This document shows positions 15,919-23,851 of a DNA stretch of 64,000 nucleotides, one piece after another. Where the stretch lies: the NCBI RefSeq assembly GCF_902459645.1, contig NZ_CABPSK010000002.1, forward strand, positions 744,001 through 808,000, in the 5' to 3' direction. Under the pieces are notes generated by a model that worked only from the letters and a program-made list of their open reading frames with translations, had not been told where the DNA came from and did no database searches. Both the position numbers and the translations under genes were made by a program. Every line of letters starts with the position of its first letter. The stretch's first letter is position 1. The stretch is from Pandoraea pneumonica (GTDB lineage Bacteria > Pseudomonadota > Gammaproteobacteria > Burkholderiales > Burkholderiaceae).

Positions 15919-16352
15919 AGTGGCAAGTCGAGCTTGTCGGCTTTCTCGCGTAGCTTGGTTAAAAAGCGTTCCTGATCGACGATCACGCGCTCGTGGGTGC
16001 CCGAGCTCACTTTGTCGAGGCCATCCCACGCGGCCACTTCAAAGCGCAGTTGACGGCCATTGACCTCGATGAGCTTGCCGTGAATGCGCAACGTGTCGCC
16101 CGCGGGCGTCGCTGCCAGATGCGAGAACGAGACGAGCGTGCCGAGCGATTGCTCGCGCGGCCAATCGAGATAGGGCCGAATCGCCTGAAGGCACGCGCAT
16201 TCCAGAATGCCCGCGAGATAACCGGTGGCGAGCACGGCGGGCATGTCGCGGCACAGTTCCACGTCGTCGTAGAGTTCGGGCACCACGGCCTTCTTCGGCA
16301 CGCGATACGTCCACTCGAATGTCAGTCCGGCGACGAGTTCGGGACTCGGCAT
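15915..16352 (-). CDS. hotdog-fold thioesterase, fluoroacetyl-CoA-thioesterase-like
   Basis: A 145-residue hotdog thioesterase. The central helix and following strand (ATGYLAGILECACLQAI, LGTLVSFSHLAATPAGDTLRIHGKLIEVNGRQLRFEVAAWDG) match FlK-like single-domain thioesterases, with Glu51 and the loop His as probable catalytic residues. The family hydrolyses small acyl-CoAs, a plausible safety valve for branched-chain intermediates. ATG 16352 is preferred over an upstream codon. It is coupled to DUF1289 by a GTGA overlap and lies 124 bp downstream of the YbaK gene. Confidence 0.82.
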   Translation of the reverse strand: MPSPELVAGLTFEWTYRVPKKAVVPELYDDVELCRDMPAVLATGYLAGILECACLQAIRPYLDWPREQSLGTLVSFSHLAATPAGDTLRIHGKLIEVNGRQLRFEVAAWDGLDKVSSGTHERVIVDQERFLTKLREKADKLDLPL

Positions 16353-16476
16353 GGCAGGTCTCCTTTTTTCGATGTTGCGGTGCTGCGGTACTGCGGCGCT
16401 ATGTCCGCGCACTGAACATGGCTTGCATCTTCCGTACGCCGTTGTGTGCCGACGGCGCTCAGTCCGTTCAGTCGGT

Positions 16477-16995
16477 TCAGTCGCGCAATGCGACGTCGAC
16501 GACCGGGGCGCCCGTCATCGCGACGAGTTGCTTGGGTGTCAGGTTGAACACGGCGTGGGGGTGTCCGGCGGCGGCCCAGAGGCTGGCAAGTTTGAGCAAA
16601 TCTTCGTCGATCAGCGTGACCGGCGAGACGACATGGCCGATGGGGCTCACGCCGCCAATCGAATAACCGGTCTTCTCTTTGACGAACTTGGCATCGGCGC
16701 GCGCGAGTTTGCCAACCTGCGCGGCAACCTTCTTCTCGTCCACACGATTGACGCCGCTCGCGATGACCAGCACTGGCGTGTCATCGTCGGCGCGGCGGAA
16801 GATGATCGACTTGGCGATTTGCGCCACTTCGCAGCCCAGTCCGGCAGCGGCTTCGGCCGACGTCTTGCCCGTGGCAGGCAGCAGCACGATCGGCTGATCG
16901 TGCCCCATGCCCGCCAACAGGCGCGCAACGTGGCGAGCGCCTTCGGGCAACTCGTGCGCGTCGGCTGGCGTGGCGTTATGAGGTGTCTGGCTCAT
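16477..16995 (-). CDS. YbaK/EbsC-type aminoacyl-tRNA deacylase
   Basis: A 172-residue YbaK/ProX-fold protein, a trans-editing hydrolase for misacylated tRNAs such as Cys-tRNA(Pro) or Ala-tRNA(Pro). Recognised by AKSIIFRRADDDTPVLVIASG, VDEKKVAAQVGK, and the signature GYSIGGVSPIGH with the conserved Gly/Pro loop holding the tRNA end. Length is normal. The ATG at 16995 begins MSQTPHNATP. It sits 40 bp after the HMG-CoA lyase stop on the same strand; its link to leucine catabolism is positional only. Confidence 0.88.
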   Translation of the reverse strand: MSQTPHNATPADAHELPEGARHVARLLAGMGHDQPIVLLPATGKTSAEAAAGLGCEVAQIAKSIIFRRADDDTPVLVIASGVNRVDEKKVAAQVGKLARADAKFVKEKTGYSIGGVSPIGHVVSPVTLIDEDLLKLASLWAAAGHPHAVFNLTPKQLVAMTGAPVVDVALRD

Positions 16996-17037
16996 GGTGG
17001 TTGGCGCTGTTGGGGCAGTCAGGGCGATCAGGATGAA

Positions 17038-17973
17038 TTAGGCCGCAGCGGGTGCGGCGTCTTGCATCTTGGCGAGCATCGCGCGACCCACGCGCGAGGC
17101 ATTGTTGCGGCCGATGGCCTTCGAAATAAAGTCGCCCGTGCGCACCACGGCCTCGAGATCGATGCCCGTCTCGATGCCCAGTCCTTGCAGCAGATAGAGC
17201 ACATCTTCGGTGGCGACGTTGCCGGTCGCGCCCTTCGCGTACGGGCAACCGCCGAGGCCCGCGACAGACGAGTGGAAAATCGAGATGCCGGAGAGCAGCG
17301 CCGCATAGATGTTGGCCGTCGCTTGCCCGTAGGTGTCGTGGAAGTGGCCGGACAGACGCTCGATCGGGAACGCGCGTGCGCAGGCTTCCATGACTTCGCG
17401 CGTGCGCGTCGGGGTGCCTACGCCGATGGTGTCGGCGATGTCGATTTCGTCGCAGCCCAGAGCCGCCATGCGTTGCACGACGTCGACCACGCTGGCGACC
17501 GGCACTTCGCCTTGATACGGGCAGCCGAGTGCGCACGAGATGCTGCCGCGCAGGCGCAGACCGGCGTCTTTCGCCGCCTGTGCCACGGGGGCGAAGCGCG
17601 CGATGCTCTCTTCAATCGAACAATTGATATTGCGTTGCGAGAAGGCTTCGCTTGCCGCGCCGAAGATCACCACTTCGTCGGCCTCGGCAGCCACTGCGGC
17701 TTCGAAGCCGCGCATGTTCGGCGTGAGCACCGAGTAGATCGTGCCGGGACGGCGCGTGATGCCTGTCATCACTTCGGCGCCGTCGGCCATCTGCGGCACC
17801 CACTTCGGCGAGACGAACGAGGTCGTCTCCACATTGGCAAACCCGGCGGCGGACAGTTGATCGACGAGCGCGATCTTGATGTCGGCGGGCACGAGTTGCT
17901 TCTCGTTCTGAAGTCCGTCGCGCGGGCCGACTTCGACCACTTTCACGCGTTGCGGCAGTTGAGGCTGAGTCAT
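17038..17973 (-). CDS. mvaB: hydroxymethylglutaryl-CoA lyase
   Basis: A 311-residue TIM-barrel lyase that cleaves HMG-CoA to acetoacetate and acetyl-CoA, the last specific step of leucine breakdown. The metal-site motif GPRDGLQNE is at residues 17-25, and the family signature VAGLGGCPYAKGATGNVATED holds the active-site Cys. HFHDTYGQA supplies metal-binding His residues. It follows the 2-hydroxyacid dehydrogenase by 58 bp and both are downstream of a LiuR-type palindrome at 19042, so it is likely induced with liuA. The gene is also called liuE. Confidence 0.95.
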   Translation of the reverse strand: MTQPQLPQRVKVVEVGPRDGLQNEKQLVPADIKIALVDQLSAAGFANVETTSFVSPKWVPQMADGAEVMTGITRRPGTIYSVLTPNMRGFEAAVAAEADEVVIFGAASEAFSQRNINCSIEESIARFAPVAQAAKDAGLRLRGSISCALGCPYQGEVPVASVVDVVQRMAALGCDEIDIADTIGVGTPTRTREVMEACARAFPIERLSGHFHDTYGQATANIYAALLSGISIFHSSVAGLGGCPYAKGATGNVATEDVLYLLQGLGIETGIDLEAVVRTGDFISKAIGRNNASRVGRAMLAKMQDAAPAAA

Positions 17974-18031
17974 TGTGGGTGTCTCCTCGGTGTTGTCCTG
18001 GCCGGGCTCGGCTCGCGTGACACGCGCAGTA

Positions 18032-18976
18032 TCAGTAACCGCGCGTCAGGTCGACGATGCCCGTAATCGTTTCGCCGCGCTCGAGTGCGGCAATCTTCCC
18101 GGCGATCTGTGCCACCGTTTCGTCGCGCAGCGTCAGGGCGGAAATATGCGGCGTGACCGTCACGCGCGGCGCGTGCCAGAACGGATGGTCGGCCGGCAGC
18201 GGCTCGGTACGGAACACGTCGAGCGTGGCACCGGCAATTTGGCCGCTGTCGAGTGCAGTCAGCAGGTCGGCGTCGACCAGATGGGCACCGCGAGCGACGT
18301 TGATTAGGAACGCGCCAAAGGCCAGCTTGGCGAATAGGTTGGCGTTCAGTACGTCGACTGTTTGCGGCGTGAGCGGCAACAGATTGACGAGAATGCGCGC
18401 GCCGCTGACGCAAGCATCGAAACCGGCATCGCCGTGATGCAAGGCGACGCCACTTTCGTCGCTACGCTGGCTGCGGCTCCATGCCCGTACCGGGAAGCCG
18501 AAGCTCGCGAGGGCTTTGGCCACGTGCGCGCCGAGCGTGCCATAGCCGAGGACGGCAATGGGGAAGTCGCTGAGGCGATTCGGCTTGAGAAATTTCCACT
18601 GATCTTGCGTTTGTTGTGCGCCGAACTCGTCGAGTCGGCGGAAATAACGCAAGGCGGCGGCGCTGACGTACTGCGCCATTTGATCGGCCATGCCCGCGTC
18701 TTCGAGACGCACGAGCGGCACACCGGCGGGCAGGCGTTCGGCCCCTTCGCCGCGCGTGCCGAGCACGCCGTCGACACCGGCTCCCATATTGAAAATGGCT
18801 TTCAGACGCTCGCGAGGTTGCAGCACCTCGGCGTTTGGCTTCCAAAGTACGAGGTAATCGGCGGGGGCGCTGTCGCCCGGTTGCCAGCTGCGGATGTTGG
18901 CGTGCGGCAGGTGTTCGGCGATGCCCGTTTCATACGGGGCAGTCTTGCCGTCGGGCGAAAAGATCAGGATGTCCAT
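18032..18976 (-). CDS. ghrA: glyoxylate/hydroxypyruvate reductase A-like 2-hydroxyacid dehydrogenase
   Basis: A 314-residue D-2-hydroxyacid dehydrogenase of the GhrA type, reducing glyoxylate or hydroxypyruvate with NADPH. Features: N-terminal catalytic domain with FNMGAGVDGVLG, Rossmann motif VLGYGTLGAHVAKAL, the catalytic Arg in NVARGAHLVD, and DVFRTEPLPADHPFW with APRVTVTPHISA holding the catalytic His. ATG 18976 is chosen; an in-frame GTG at 18994 is possible and neither has a good ribosome-binding site. It is the first gene after a LiuR-type site, hence probably the promoter-proximal gene of the mvaB operon. Confidence 0.85.
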   Translation of the reverse strand: MDILIFSPDGKTAPYETGIAEHLPHANIRSWQPGDSAPADYLVLWKPNAEVLQPRERLKAIFNMGAGVDGVLGTRGEGAERLPAGVPLVRLEDAGMADQMAQYVSAAALRYFRRLDEFGAQQTQDQWKFLKPNRLSDFPIAVLGYGTLGAHVAKALASFGFPVRAWSRSQRSDESGVALHHGDAGFDACVSGARILVNLLPLTPQTVDVLNANLFAKLAFGAFLINVARGAHLVDADLLTALDSGQIAGATLDVFRTEPLPADHPFWHAPRVTVTPHISALTLRDETVAQIAGKIAALERGETITGIVDLTRGY

Positions 18977-19041
18977 GAGCGGCGGGGCGGGCACGAGGCA
19001 GCAAAGCCGCCGCGCGGCACCGCGCGGACGGGTTCACTCGA

Positions 19042-19058
19042 TTTACGTTAACGTCAAG
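19042..19058. promoter_or_regulatory. LiuR-type palindrome TTTACGTTAACGTCAAG
   Basis: TTTACGTTAACGTCAA is nearly symmetric around GTTAAC and matches the other two sites by liuR (46022-46051 and 46680-46696). It lies 66 bp upstream of the ghrA start and is the only such site near the mvaB operon. The MerR-family regulator LiuR is known to control leucine catabolism genes in proteobacteria; the site assignment is by similarity within this window. Confidence 0.7.
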
Positions 19059-19109
19059 TGTAACGCAGCTTGTGTCACCCCGCGTAGTCGGGCGCACCCC
19101 ATCCCGGGC

Positions 19110-19661
19110 TCAGTCCTGCTTGGCTTCGCGCAGCGTGGTGAGGTTGACGGCGAAATTGTGGCTATCGTCGGCGATCCAGACTTCACCGTCTTGAATCGTG
19201 CATTGCAGGCGCATGGTGCGCGAGGCCAGTGCCGTGAGCGCTTCGGCCGAGGCGTCGTCGAGCATGCGCACGGTCAGGTTCGACAAACGCGAGATCTCTT
19301 TTTCGGTGGTTTGCCACCAGATGCCGGCCGGTTTGCCGCCGTACGCGATGACGTCGACGTGCTCGGCACGGCCAGCCGCTTTGATGAGGCGGCGCGCGTC
19401 GGGCTGGCCGACGTCGATCCAGCGCACGATGTCGTCGCCGTAATCGAGTTCCCACAGATCGGGTTCATCCGCAGTCGAGATGCCTTTACCGAACGACAGG
19501 CGCTCTGCCGCGTAAAGCATGAAGGCGAGCAGACGCACCATCATGCGCTCGTCGGTTTCCGACGGATGACGGGCGAGGGTTAGGTTGTGCGTGGCGTAGT
19601 AGTGACGATCGAGGTCGGTGATTTGCACCTCGACCTTATAGATGGTGGCTTTGAGTGCCAT
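19110..19661 (-). CDS. YaeQ family protein
   Basis: A 183-residue YaeQ family protein, recognised from MALKATIYKVEVQITDLDRHYYATHNLTLARHPSETDERMMVRLLAF, DEPDLWELDYGDDIVRWIDVGQP and the C-terminal AVNLTTL. YaeQ has a PD-(D/E)XK-like fold; its biochemical activity is not settled. The ATG at 19661 is the conserved start; a 342-residue upstream extension is antisense to the hydrolase gene and is discarded. It is divergent from the hydrolase at 19824. Confidence 0.9.
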   Translation of the reverse strand: MALKATIYKVEVQITDLDRHYYATHNLTLARHPSETDERMMVRLLAFMLYAAERLSFGKGISTADEPDLWELDYGDDIVRWIDVGQPDARRLIKAAGRAEHVDVIAYGGKPAGIWWQTTEKEISRLSNLTVRMLDDASAEALTALASRTMRLQCTIQDGEVWIADDSHNFAVNLTTLREAKQD

Positions 19662-19823
19662 GACGTGGTGCCGCTGGAATGAGGAAAGTCGCAAGGATAC
19701 ACCAGCGTCTTGCGGTGCCCGGACTGGCGCCGCTAGCCTTGCCGCGCCGCAGCATGCCGACGGCAAGCTCGCAACAAGCTCGGTATACTGGCGAGTCCGT
19801 CTTATCGAAAGTGTCACCCCCCC

Positions 19824-20660
19824 ATGCCGGCCCCTATCCCGCAAACGATCGACGTCAACGGCTATCCGATGGCGTATGTCGAAACGCCCGCACCCGCCGA
19901 TGCCGTTGGCGCGCCCCTTGTGCTGGTTCACGGCTCGCTTTGCGATCTGCGCTACTTCAAGCCGAACATGGCACCGCTGGGCCAACGCCGACGCGTTATT
20001 TCGGTCAGCCTGCGGCACTACTGGCCCGAGGCATGGGACGGGCACGACGGCACGTTCTCCGGCGAGCAGCATGCGGAAGATCTCGCGGCGTTCATTACGG
20101 CGTTGGATGTCGGCCCGGTGCACGTGCTGGGTCACTCGCGCGGCGGGTACGTTGCGCTGCGCACGGCGCTGCTGGCGCCCGACACGGTACGGTCGTTGAT
20201 TTTGGCGGACCCGGGCGTAGAGATCAGCGGTGGCCCCATTCAGGTCCCGCTCGACAGCGAACGGGGCAATTTCCGCGAAAAGGCACTCGAGTTGATTGAG
20301 GCCGGCGATATCGATGGCGGACTCGCGATCTTCATCGACACCGTGAGTGGCCCCGACACGTGGCGCCGCATGGTGCCGTGGTTCAAACAGATGGTGAGAG
20401 ACAACGCACGCACGTTGATCGGGCAGGTGGCAGAGCCGCGTACGCCGCTCCCCATCGACGCGCTGGGCGCATTGCACGCCCCCGTGCTGCTCATGGGAGG
20501 GGCCGAGAGCCCGGCACCCTATCCGGATGTCCTCAATGCGCTGGCGCATGCCATGCCGGAAGCGCGCCGCATGCTGATTCAGGACGCCTCGCACGGCATG
20601 AATCTGGCCAATCCGATCGCTTTTCATCTTGCCGTGGATGCGTTCCTCGGGAATGACTGA
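19824..20660 (+). CDS. alpha/beta hydrolase
   Basis: A 278-residue alpha/beta-hydrolase. The oxyanion-hole segment VHGSLCD is at 35-41, the nucleophile elbow GHSRGG at 103-108 (Ser105), and the C-terminal DASHGMNLANP carries the catalytic His. Length and cap pattern match esterase or haloperoxidase-like proteins; the substrate cannot be told. It is a single-gene unit divergent from yaeQ. ATG 19824 begins MPAPIPQTIDVNG, with the start supported by alignment of the first strand. Confidence 0.88.
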   Translation: MPAPIPQTIDVNGYPMAYVETPAPADAVGAPLVLVHGSLCDLRYFKPNMAPLGQRRRVISVSLRHYWPEAWDGHDGTFSGEQHAEDLAAFITALDVGPVHVLGHSRGGYVALRTALLAPDTVRSLILADPGVEISGGPIQVPLDSERGNFREKALELIEAGDIDGGLAIFIDTVSGPDTWRRMVPWFKQMVRDNARTLIGQVAEPRTPLPIDALGALHAPVLLMGGAESPAPYPDVLNALAHAMPEARRMLIQDASHGMNLANPIAFHLAVDAFLGND

Positions 20661-20718
20661 CGCCACCGGATCGGCTATCGCGTCCACGTCCTGCTTTCGA
20701 CATCGAACCCCTTACTCG

Positions 20719-21096
20719 TCACTCGTCACGCAACATGCTGGGCCCCAAGCGAAGGCTGAGCGTGCGGACCAGATCGGCCATCCACGCCTGATCGCGATCC
20801 GATAACTTCTGCATCGCCCGGTTGAGCGACGGATACGGATCACAAGGTGGGGACAGCGTGCCGTCGGCCGCAGTCCCGTGTGCGCCGTCGAATGCGAGCA
20901 GTTCGTGAGGCGGCAAGCCGAGCGTATCGGCCAGGATGCAAATATTGCGCAGCGATATGTTGCGTTTGCCGCGTTCCACCCCACTGAGATATGAACGAGC
21001 AAGCCCACTTTCGAGTGCGAGCTTGTCTTGTGCCCAGTTGTACTTCTTACGCAAGCCGGCTAGGTGTCTGCCGAATCTAAATAAATTGGAGTCCAT
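20719..21096 (-). CDS. XRE-family transcriptional regulator (short paralogue)
   Basis: A 125-residue DNA-binding protein with one XRE helix-turn-helix at about residues 9-64 (LAGLRKKYNWAQDKLALESGLARSYLSGVERGKRN, then ISLRNICILADTLGLPPHELL). The C-terminal part (LNRAMQKLSDRDQAWMADLVRTLSLRLG) is conserved with the neighbouring regulator, so it is a domain rather than a tail. ATG 21096 has AAGGAA eight bases upstream. The gene is downstream of its longer paralogue on the same strand with a 595-bp gap. Target is unknown; a GGGTATACCC palindrome at 21163 is a candidate self-operator. Confidence 0.85.
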   Translation of the reverse strand: MDSNLFRFGRHLAGLRKKYNWAQDKLALESGLARSYLSGVERGKRNISLRNICILADTLGLPPHELLAFDGAHGTAADGTLSPPCDPYPSLNRAMQKLSDRDQAWMADLVRTLSLRLGPSMLRDE

Positions 21097-21691
21097 ACTA
21101 AAAATTTCCTTGTTGGGGACAGGAAGATTGAAGCAAAAAACCGGCATCGGGGACGGCCTCTTGGGTATACCCGGTCGCGAGGCACGAACTGCATAGTGTG
21201 CAACGTCACCTTGGGGCTGACTTTCGGAGAAGGCACAAGCAGTGCGGGGTTCCGAAAGCAGACGTCACGCTACGCTGCGTAGTCACGATCGCTCGGTGAC
21301 TCGCGTAGTCGCCCTTCCGGTCAAATGGGAAACGCGAAGTGTGACATCGGCGGATGCCCATGACGCCGGGAGATGACTCTCTTTGTCGGCTTTCGGGATG
21401 TCACTCAGTGCCAATGCGTCGTATCTGATATCGGACAATGCGAATGGGTTTTGATATGACACGCGCGTGAGCGATTTCGTCTCGATGGGCGGCGCAATGC
21501 CGCGTCTTTTCGGAAGTCACGCGTTGCCAAGAACTGGATGGGCAGTCGTGTCGATACGTGGGCAATGCGACGGGAATACGGCGATGGTGGTCGTTGCACC
21601 GACACGCCGATAAGACGAAACATCGCGCGAAGCCGTTGTCATGCGAACGGACTTTGCGCGATGTCCTATATGCCTCTTGCCGTGCCGTCGA
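21097..21691. other. 595-bp intergenic region between paralogous regulators
   Basis: No gene is supported. Short frames exist but have Arg/His/Thr-rich composition without a ribosome-binding site. Besides the GGGTATACCC palindrome, a small inverted repeat CTACG-CTG-CGTAG is at 21270-21282. The promoter of the short XRE gene should be at the left end. Confidence 0.5.
21163..21172. promoter_or_regulatory. palindrome GGGTATACCC upstream of the short XRE gene
   Basis: A perfect 10-bp palindrome 66 bp upstream of the start of the 125-residue XRE regulator. XRE proteins commonly bind short palindromes in their own promoter. Binding here is inferred. Confidence 0.35.
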
Positions 21692-22510
21692 TCATTCCTC
21701 GTCGACGGTTGGGGTGCGATGCGAATCGTCTTGGGCGATCTCGCCCGGTGCGAGAAATCGCTCGCCATCGGCGGGGTGTTGAGGCGCTGCGTAGCGATTG
21801 TCGAAGCGCGGTTCGATACGAGGATCAATACGCGGATCAATACGCGGTTCGGTACGCGGTTCGGCGAGCGGTTCGATACGGGAATCGCGTGCATCGCAGG
21901 CATCGAGATCGTCGCGGTCGGCATCGCCGTGGCGTGCAGCGTCGAGATCGCCGGTTTCGCTTCGGCCGACATTGCTAAACGCGTCCTCACGCTCGTCGTC
22001 TTCGTCTTCGTCTTCTTCTATCGCATCGCTCAAGCTAGGTTCGGCGGGGATGCCGCTTGCGTAGGCACCGCCGTACCCTGCATCGAGGCTGCGATCGCGA
22101 CCGGAATCGCCGTTATGCAAAAGCTGCGACACGCTGGCGGGTGTTCCGGCGTGACTCAGGCGGGAACTCAGACTGCGGATGATTTCTGCGAGCCAGACTT
22201 GGTCGCGGTTTTCGAGCCGCCCGAGCGAGCGGCTGATTTGCGGTAGTGGTGTGCGCTCTGCCGCGATGGCGTTCGCGTCGGTGCCGGTGGGGGCTTGCGA
22301 GAAGCGAAGCATCTCGGACGTGGACACGCCGAGCGTGTCGGCGAGTACGCAGATATTGACGAGGGCGACATTGCGGCGCCCCCGCTCGATGCCGCTGACG
22401 TACGACCGGGCCAGACCGCTTTCGAGTGCCAGCTTCTCCTGCGACCAGCCACGTGCTTTACGCAAGTGCGCCAGATGGTCTCCAAACAGCGCGAGTGGGT
22501 TCGTTTGCAT
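21692..22510 (-). CDS. XRE-family transcriptional regulator with acidic, repeat-containing tail
   Basis: A 272-residue paralogue of the neighbouring regulator. The HTH (LAHLRKARGWSQEKLALESGLARSYVSGIERGRRN) and following NICVLADTLGV align closely, as does the second conserved block ISRSLGRLENRDQVWLAEIIRSLSSRL. Beyond it is a 130-residue extension absent from the short copy: an acidic run (AIEEDEDEDDERED), an Asp/Arg-rich segment, and a tetrapeptide repeat of the form EPR-I/T/F-D/E. ATG 22510 (MQTNPLALFGDHL) aligns with the paralogue's start. The tail could be a disordered interaction region. Target unknown. Confidence 0.85.
   Translation of the reverse strand: MQTNPLALFGDHLAHLRKARGWSQEKLALESGLARSYVSGIERGRRNVALVNICVLADTLGVSTSEMLRFSQAPTGTDANAIAAERTPLPQISRSLGRLENRDQVWLAEIIRSLSSRLSHAGTPASVSQLLHNGDSGRDRSLDAGYGGAYASGIPAEPSLSDAIEEDEDEDDEREDAFSNVGRSETGDLDAARHGDADRDDLDACDARDSRIEPLAEPRTEPRIDPRIDPRIEPRFDNRYAAPQHPADGERFLAPGEIAQDDSHRTPTVDEE
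21808..21880. repeat. six 12-bp tandem repeats inside the long XRE gene
   Basis: Six units of the form GCGG-A/T-TC-A/G-A/G-TAC are arranged head to tail and code for Arg-Ile/Phe/Thr-Asp/Glu-Pro repeats on the minus strand. Exact or near-exact 12-bp units are prone to slippage, so copy number may vary in frame between strains. Confidence 0.6.
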
Positions 22511-22598
22511 GGCGGAACTCCGTTGACGAGTCACACAGCCTAATCAATCCCCCCGCGTCTTGCGACGTTATATCGCTTTCCTCCCCATGCGTGACAGG

Positions 22599-22629
22599 TG
22601 GCCCTCTATAAAGAGTGGGCCACTTTTTT
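22599..22629 (+). terminator. terminator-like hairpin between XRE and EamA genes
   Basis: GTGGCCC-TCT pairs with AGA-(G/T)GGGCCAC and is followed by six T on the plus strand. No plus-strand gene precedes it. It lies just after the EamA stop on the minus strand, where the stem alone might act, but the T-tract is on the other strand. Confidence 0.4.
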
Positions 22630-22639
22630 CGCACAAAAT

Positions 22640-23563
22640 TTATCGGACACTTCCCAAGTCTTCTTGCAGTTTCTGTGTCAGTTCTCGCGCTTTCCGGATC
22701 GGCAGGTGCCAGCACTCGCCCAACGCGACACCCGCAAGAATCAGGGCGCCGCCGAGCAGATGGTAGGCCGCAAGATGCTCGCCGAGACCGAAGGCGGCGA
22801 TCAACGCGGTGAAGATCGGTACCAGATTGATGACGACGGTGGCGCGGCGCGGCCCGATACGGGCGACGCCGATCATCCAGATAAAGGGGGCTGCGATTGA
22901 CACGGGGATCGTGGCAAACGCGAGTTCAGGCAGGTTGTCCATCGACACCCCGGCCTTTTGCGACATGAGATAGAAGGGCAGCAGCGCGATCACCGCACAT
23001 ACGATTTGTGCGTAGAGCGACGGCAGCGGCGCGAGCGGCAGACGCCACTTGCGTAGCAGCACGCAGTAGATCGCGTACGCGAGCATGGCGAACACCATCA
23101 TCGCGTCACCGATGCCGATGCCTTGATCGGCGAGGTGCATGACCGATCCGTGACCCACGACCAGCAGCACACCGAAAATGGACAGCAGGCCACCGGCGAT
23201 GGCGCCCGCAGTCAGTACGTCGCCCAACACAACGACGGCCAGCGTGAGTGTGGTGAGCGGCAGCAGCGACAGAATGATCCCCATGTTCGTCGCGCTCGTA
23301 TAGTGCGCGGCCGAGTAGGCGAGGCCCTGGTAGATCGCCATGCCCAAAACGCCGAGCGTCGCGTATTGCGCCAGATGAGGGAGGAACGCTTTGCGCTGAC
23401 GCCAGAGCGAGGGCAGCGCGAACGGCGTGAGAATCACCCCGGCAGCGAACCAGCGCAGGAAAGCGATTTCGGCGGGGAAGATGTGACCGACGGCGAGCTT
23501 GTTGACGATCACGTTGGCCGACCAGATCAGCACGGCGGTCAACGGCAGGATGAAATTAAACAT
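22640..23563 (-). CDS. EamA/DMT-family transporter
   Basis: A 307-residue inner-membrane protein with about ten transmembrane helices arranged as two EamA repeats of five. The first begins FNFILPLTAVLIWSANVIVNKLA and the second near IGDAMMVFAMLAYAIYCVLLRKW; each ends in the family-typical Gly/Ala-rich helix (e.g. LGGALILAGVALGE). Members export amino acids, drugs or metabolites; the substrate is not deducible. ATG 23563 places the first helix at the N-terminus; a longer frame is discarded. It is transcribed toward the XRE genes and away from the cyclase. Confidence 0.9.
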   Translation of the reverse strand: MFNFILPLTAVLIWSANVIVNKLAVGHIFPAEIAFLRWFAAGVILTPFALPSLWRQRKAFLPHLAQYATLGVLGMAIYQGLAYSAAHYTSATNMGIILSLLPLTTLTLAVVVLGDVLTAGAIAGGLLSIFGVLLVVGHGSVMHLADQGIGIGDAMMVFAMLAYAIYCVLLRKWRLPLAPLPSLYAQIVCAVIALLPFYLMSQKAGVSMDNLPELAFATIPVSIAAPFIWMIGVARIGPRRATVVINLVPIFTALIAAFGLGEHLAAYHLLGGALILAGVALGECWHLPIRKARELTQKLQEDLGSVR

Positions 23564-23851
23564 GAGTTGATAAGGGGGCACTGGGGTCGCACCGCGCACA
23601 CTGCACGGTATGCGGCGAATTGTCCGCCCGAGGGGTGTCCGCAAGATAGCGAATTTCGGACAAATGATACGTGGTTTAAGACGCGACGTTTATCGCTCGA
23701 TCCTCGTCCGCGCGTCATGGCGCGCAGGTAGAATGGCGCGGTGCGGGGATGGACATGTGCACGTTAGGCGGTATACGCCAAGTGCGCGGCCATTTGCCGC
23801 CCCACGGTGCACTCGCATCGTGCGCGTTTCGTGACAGGTGATCGGAGCAGC

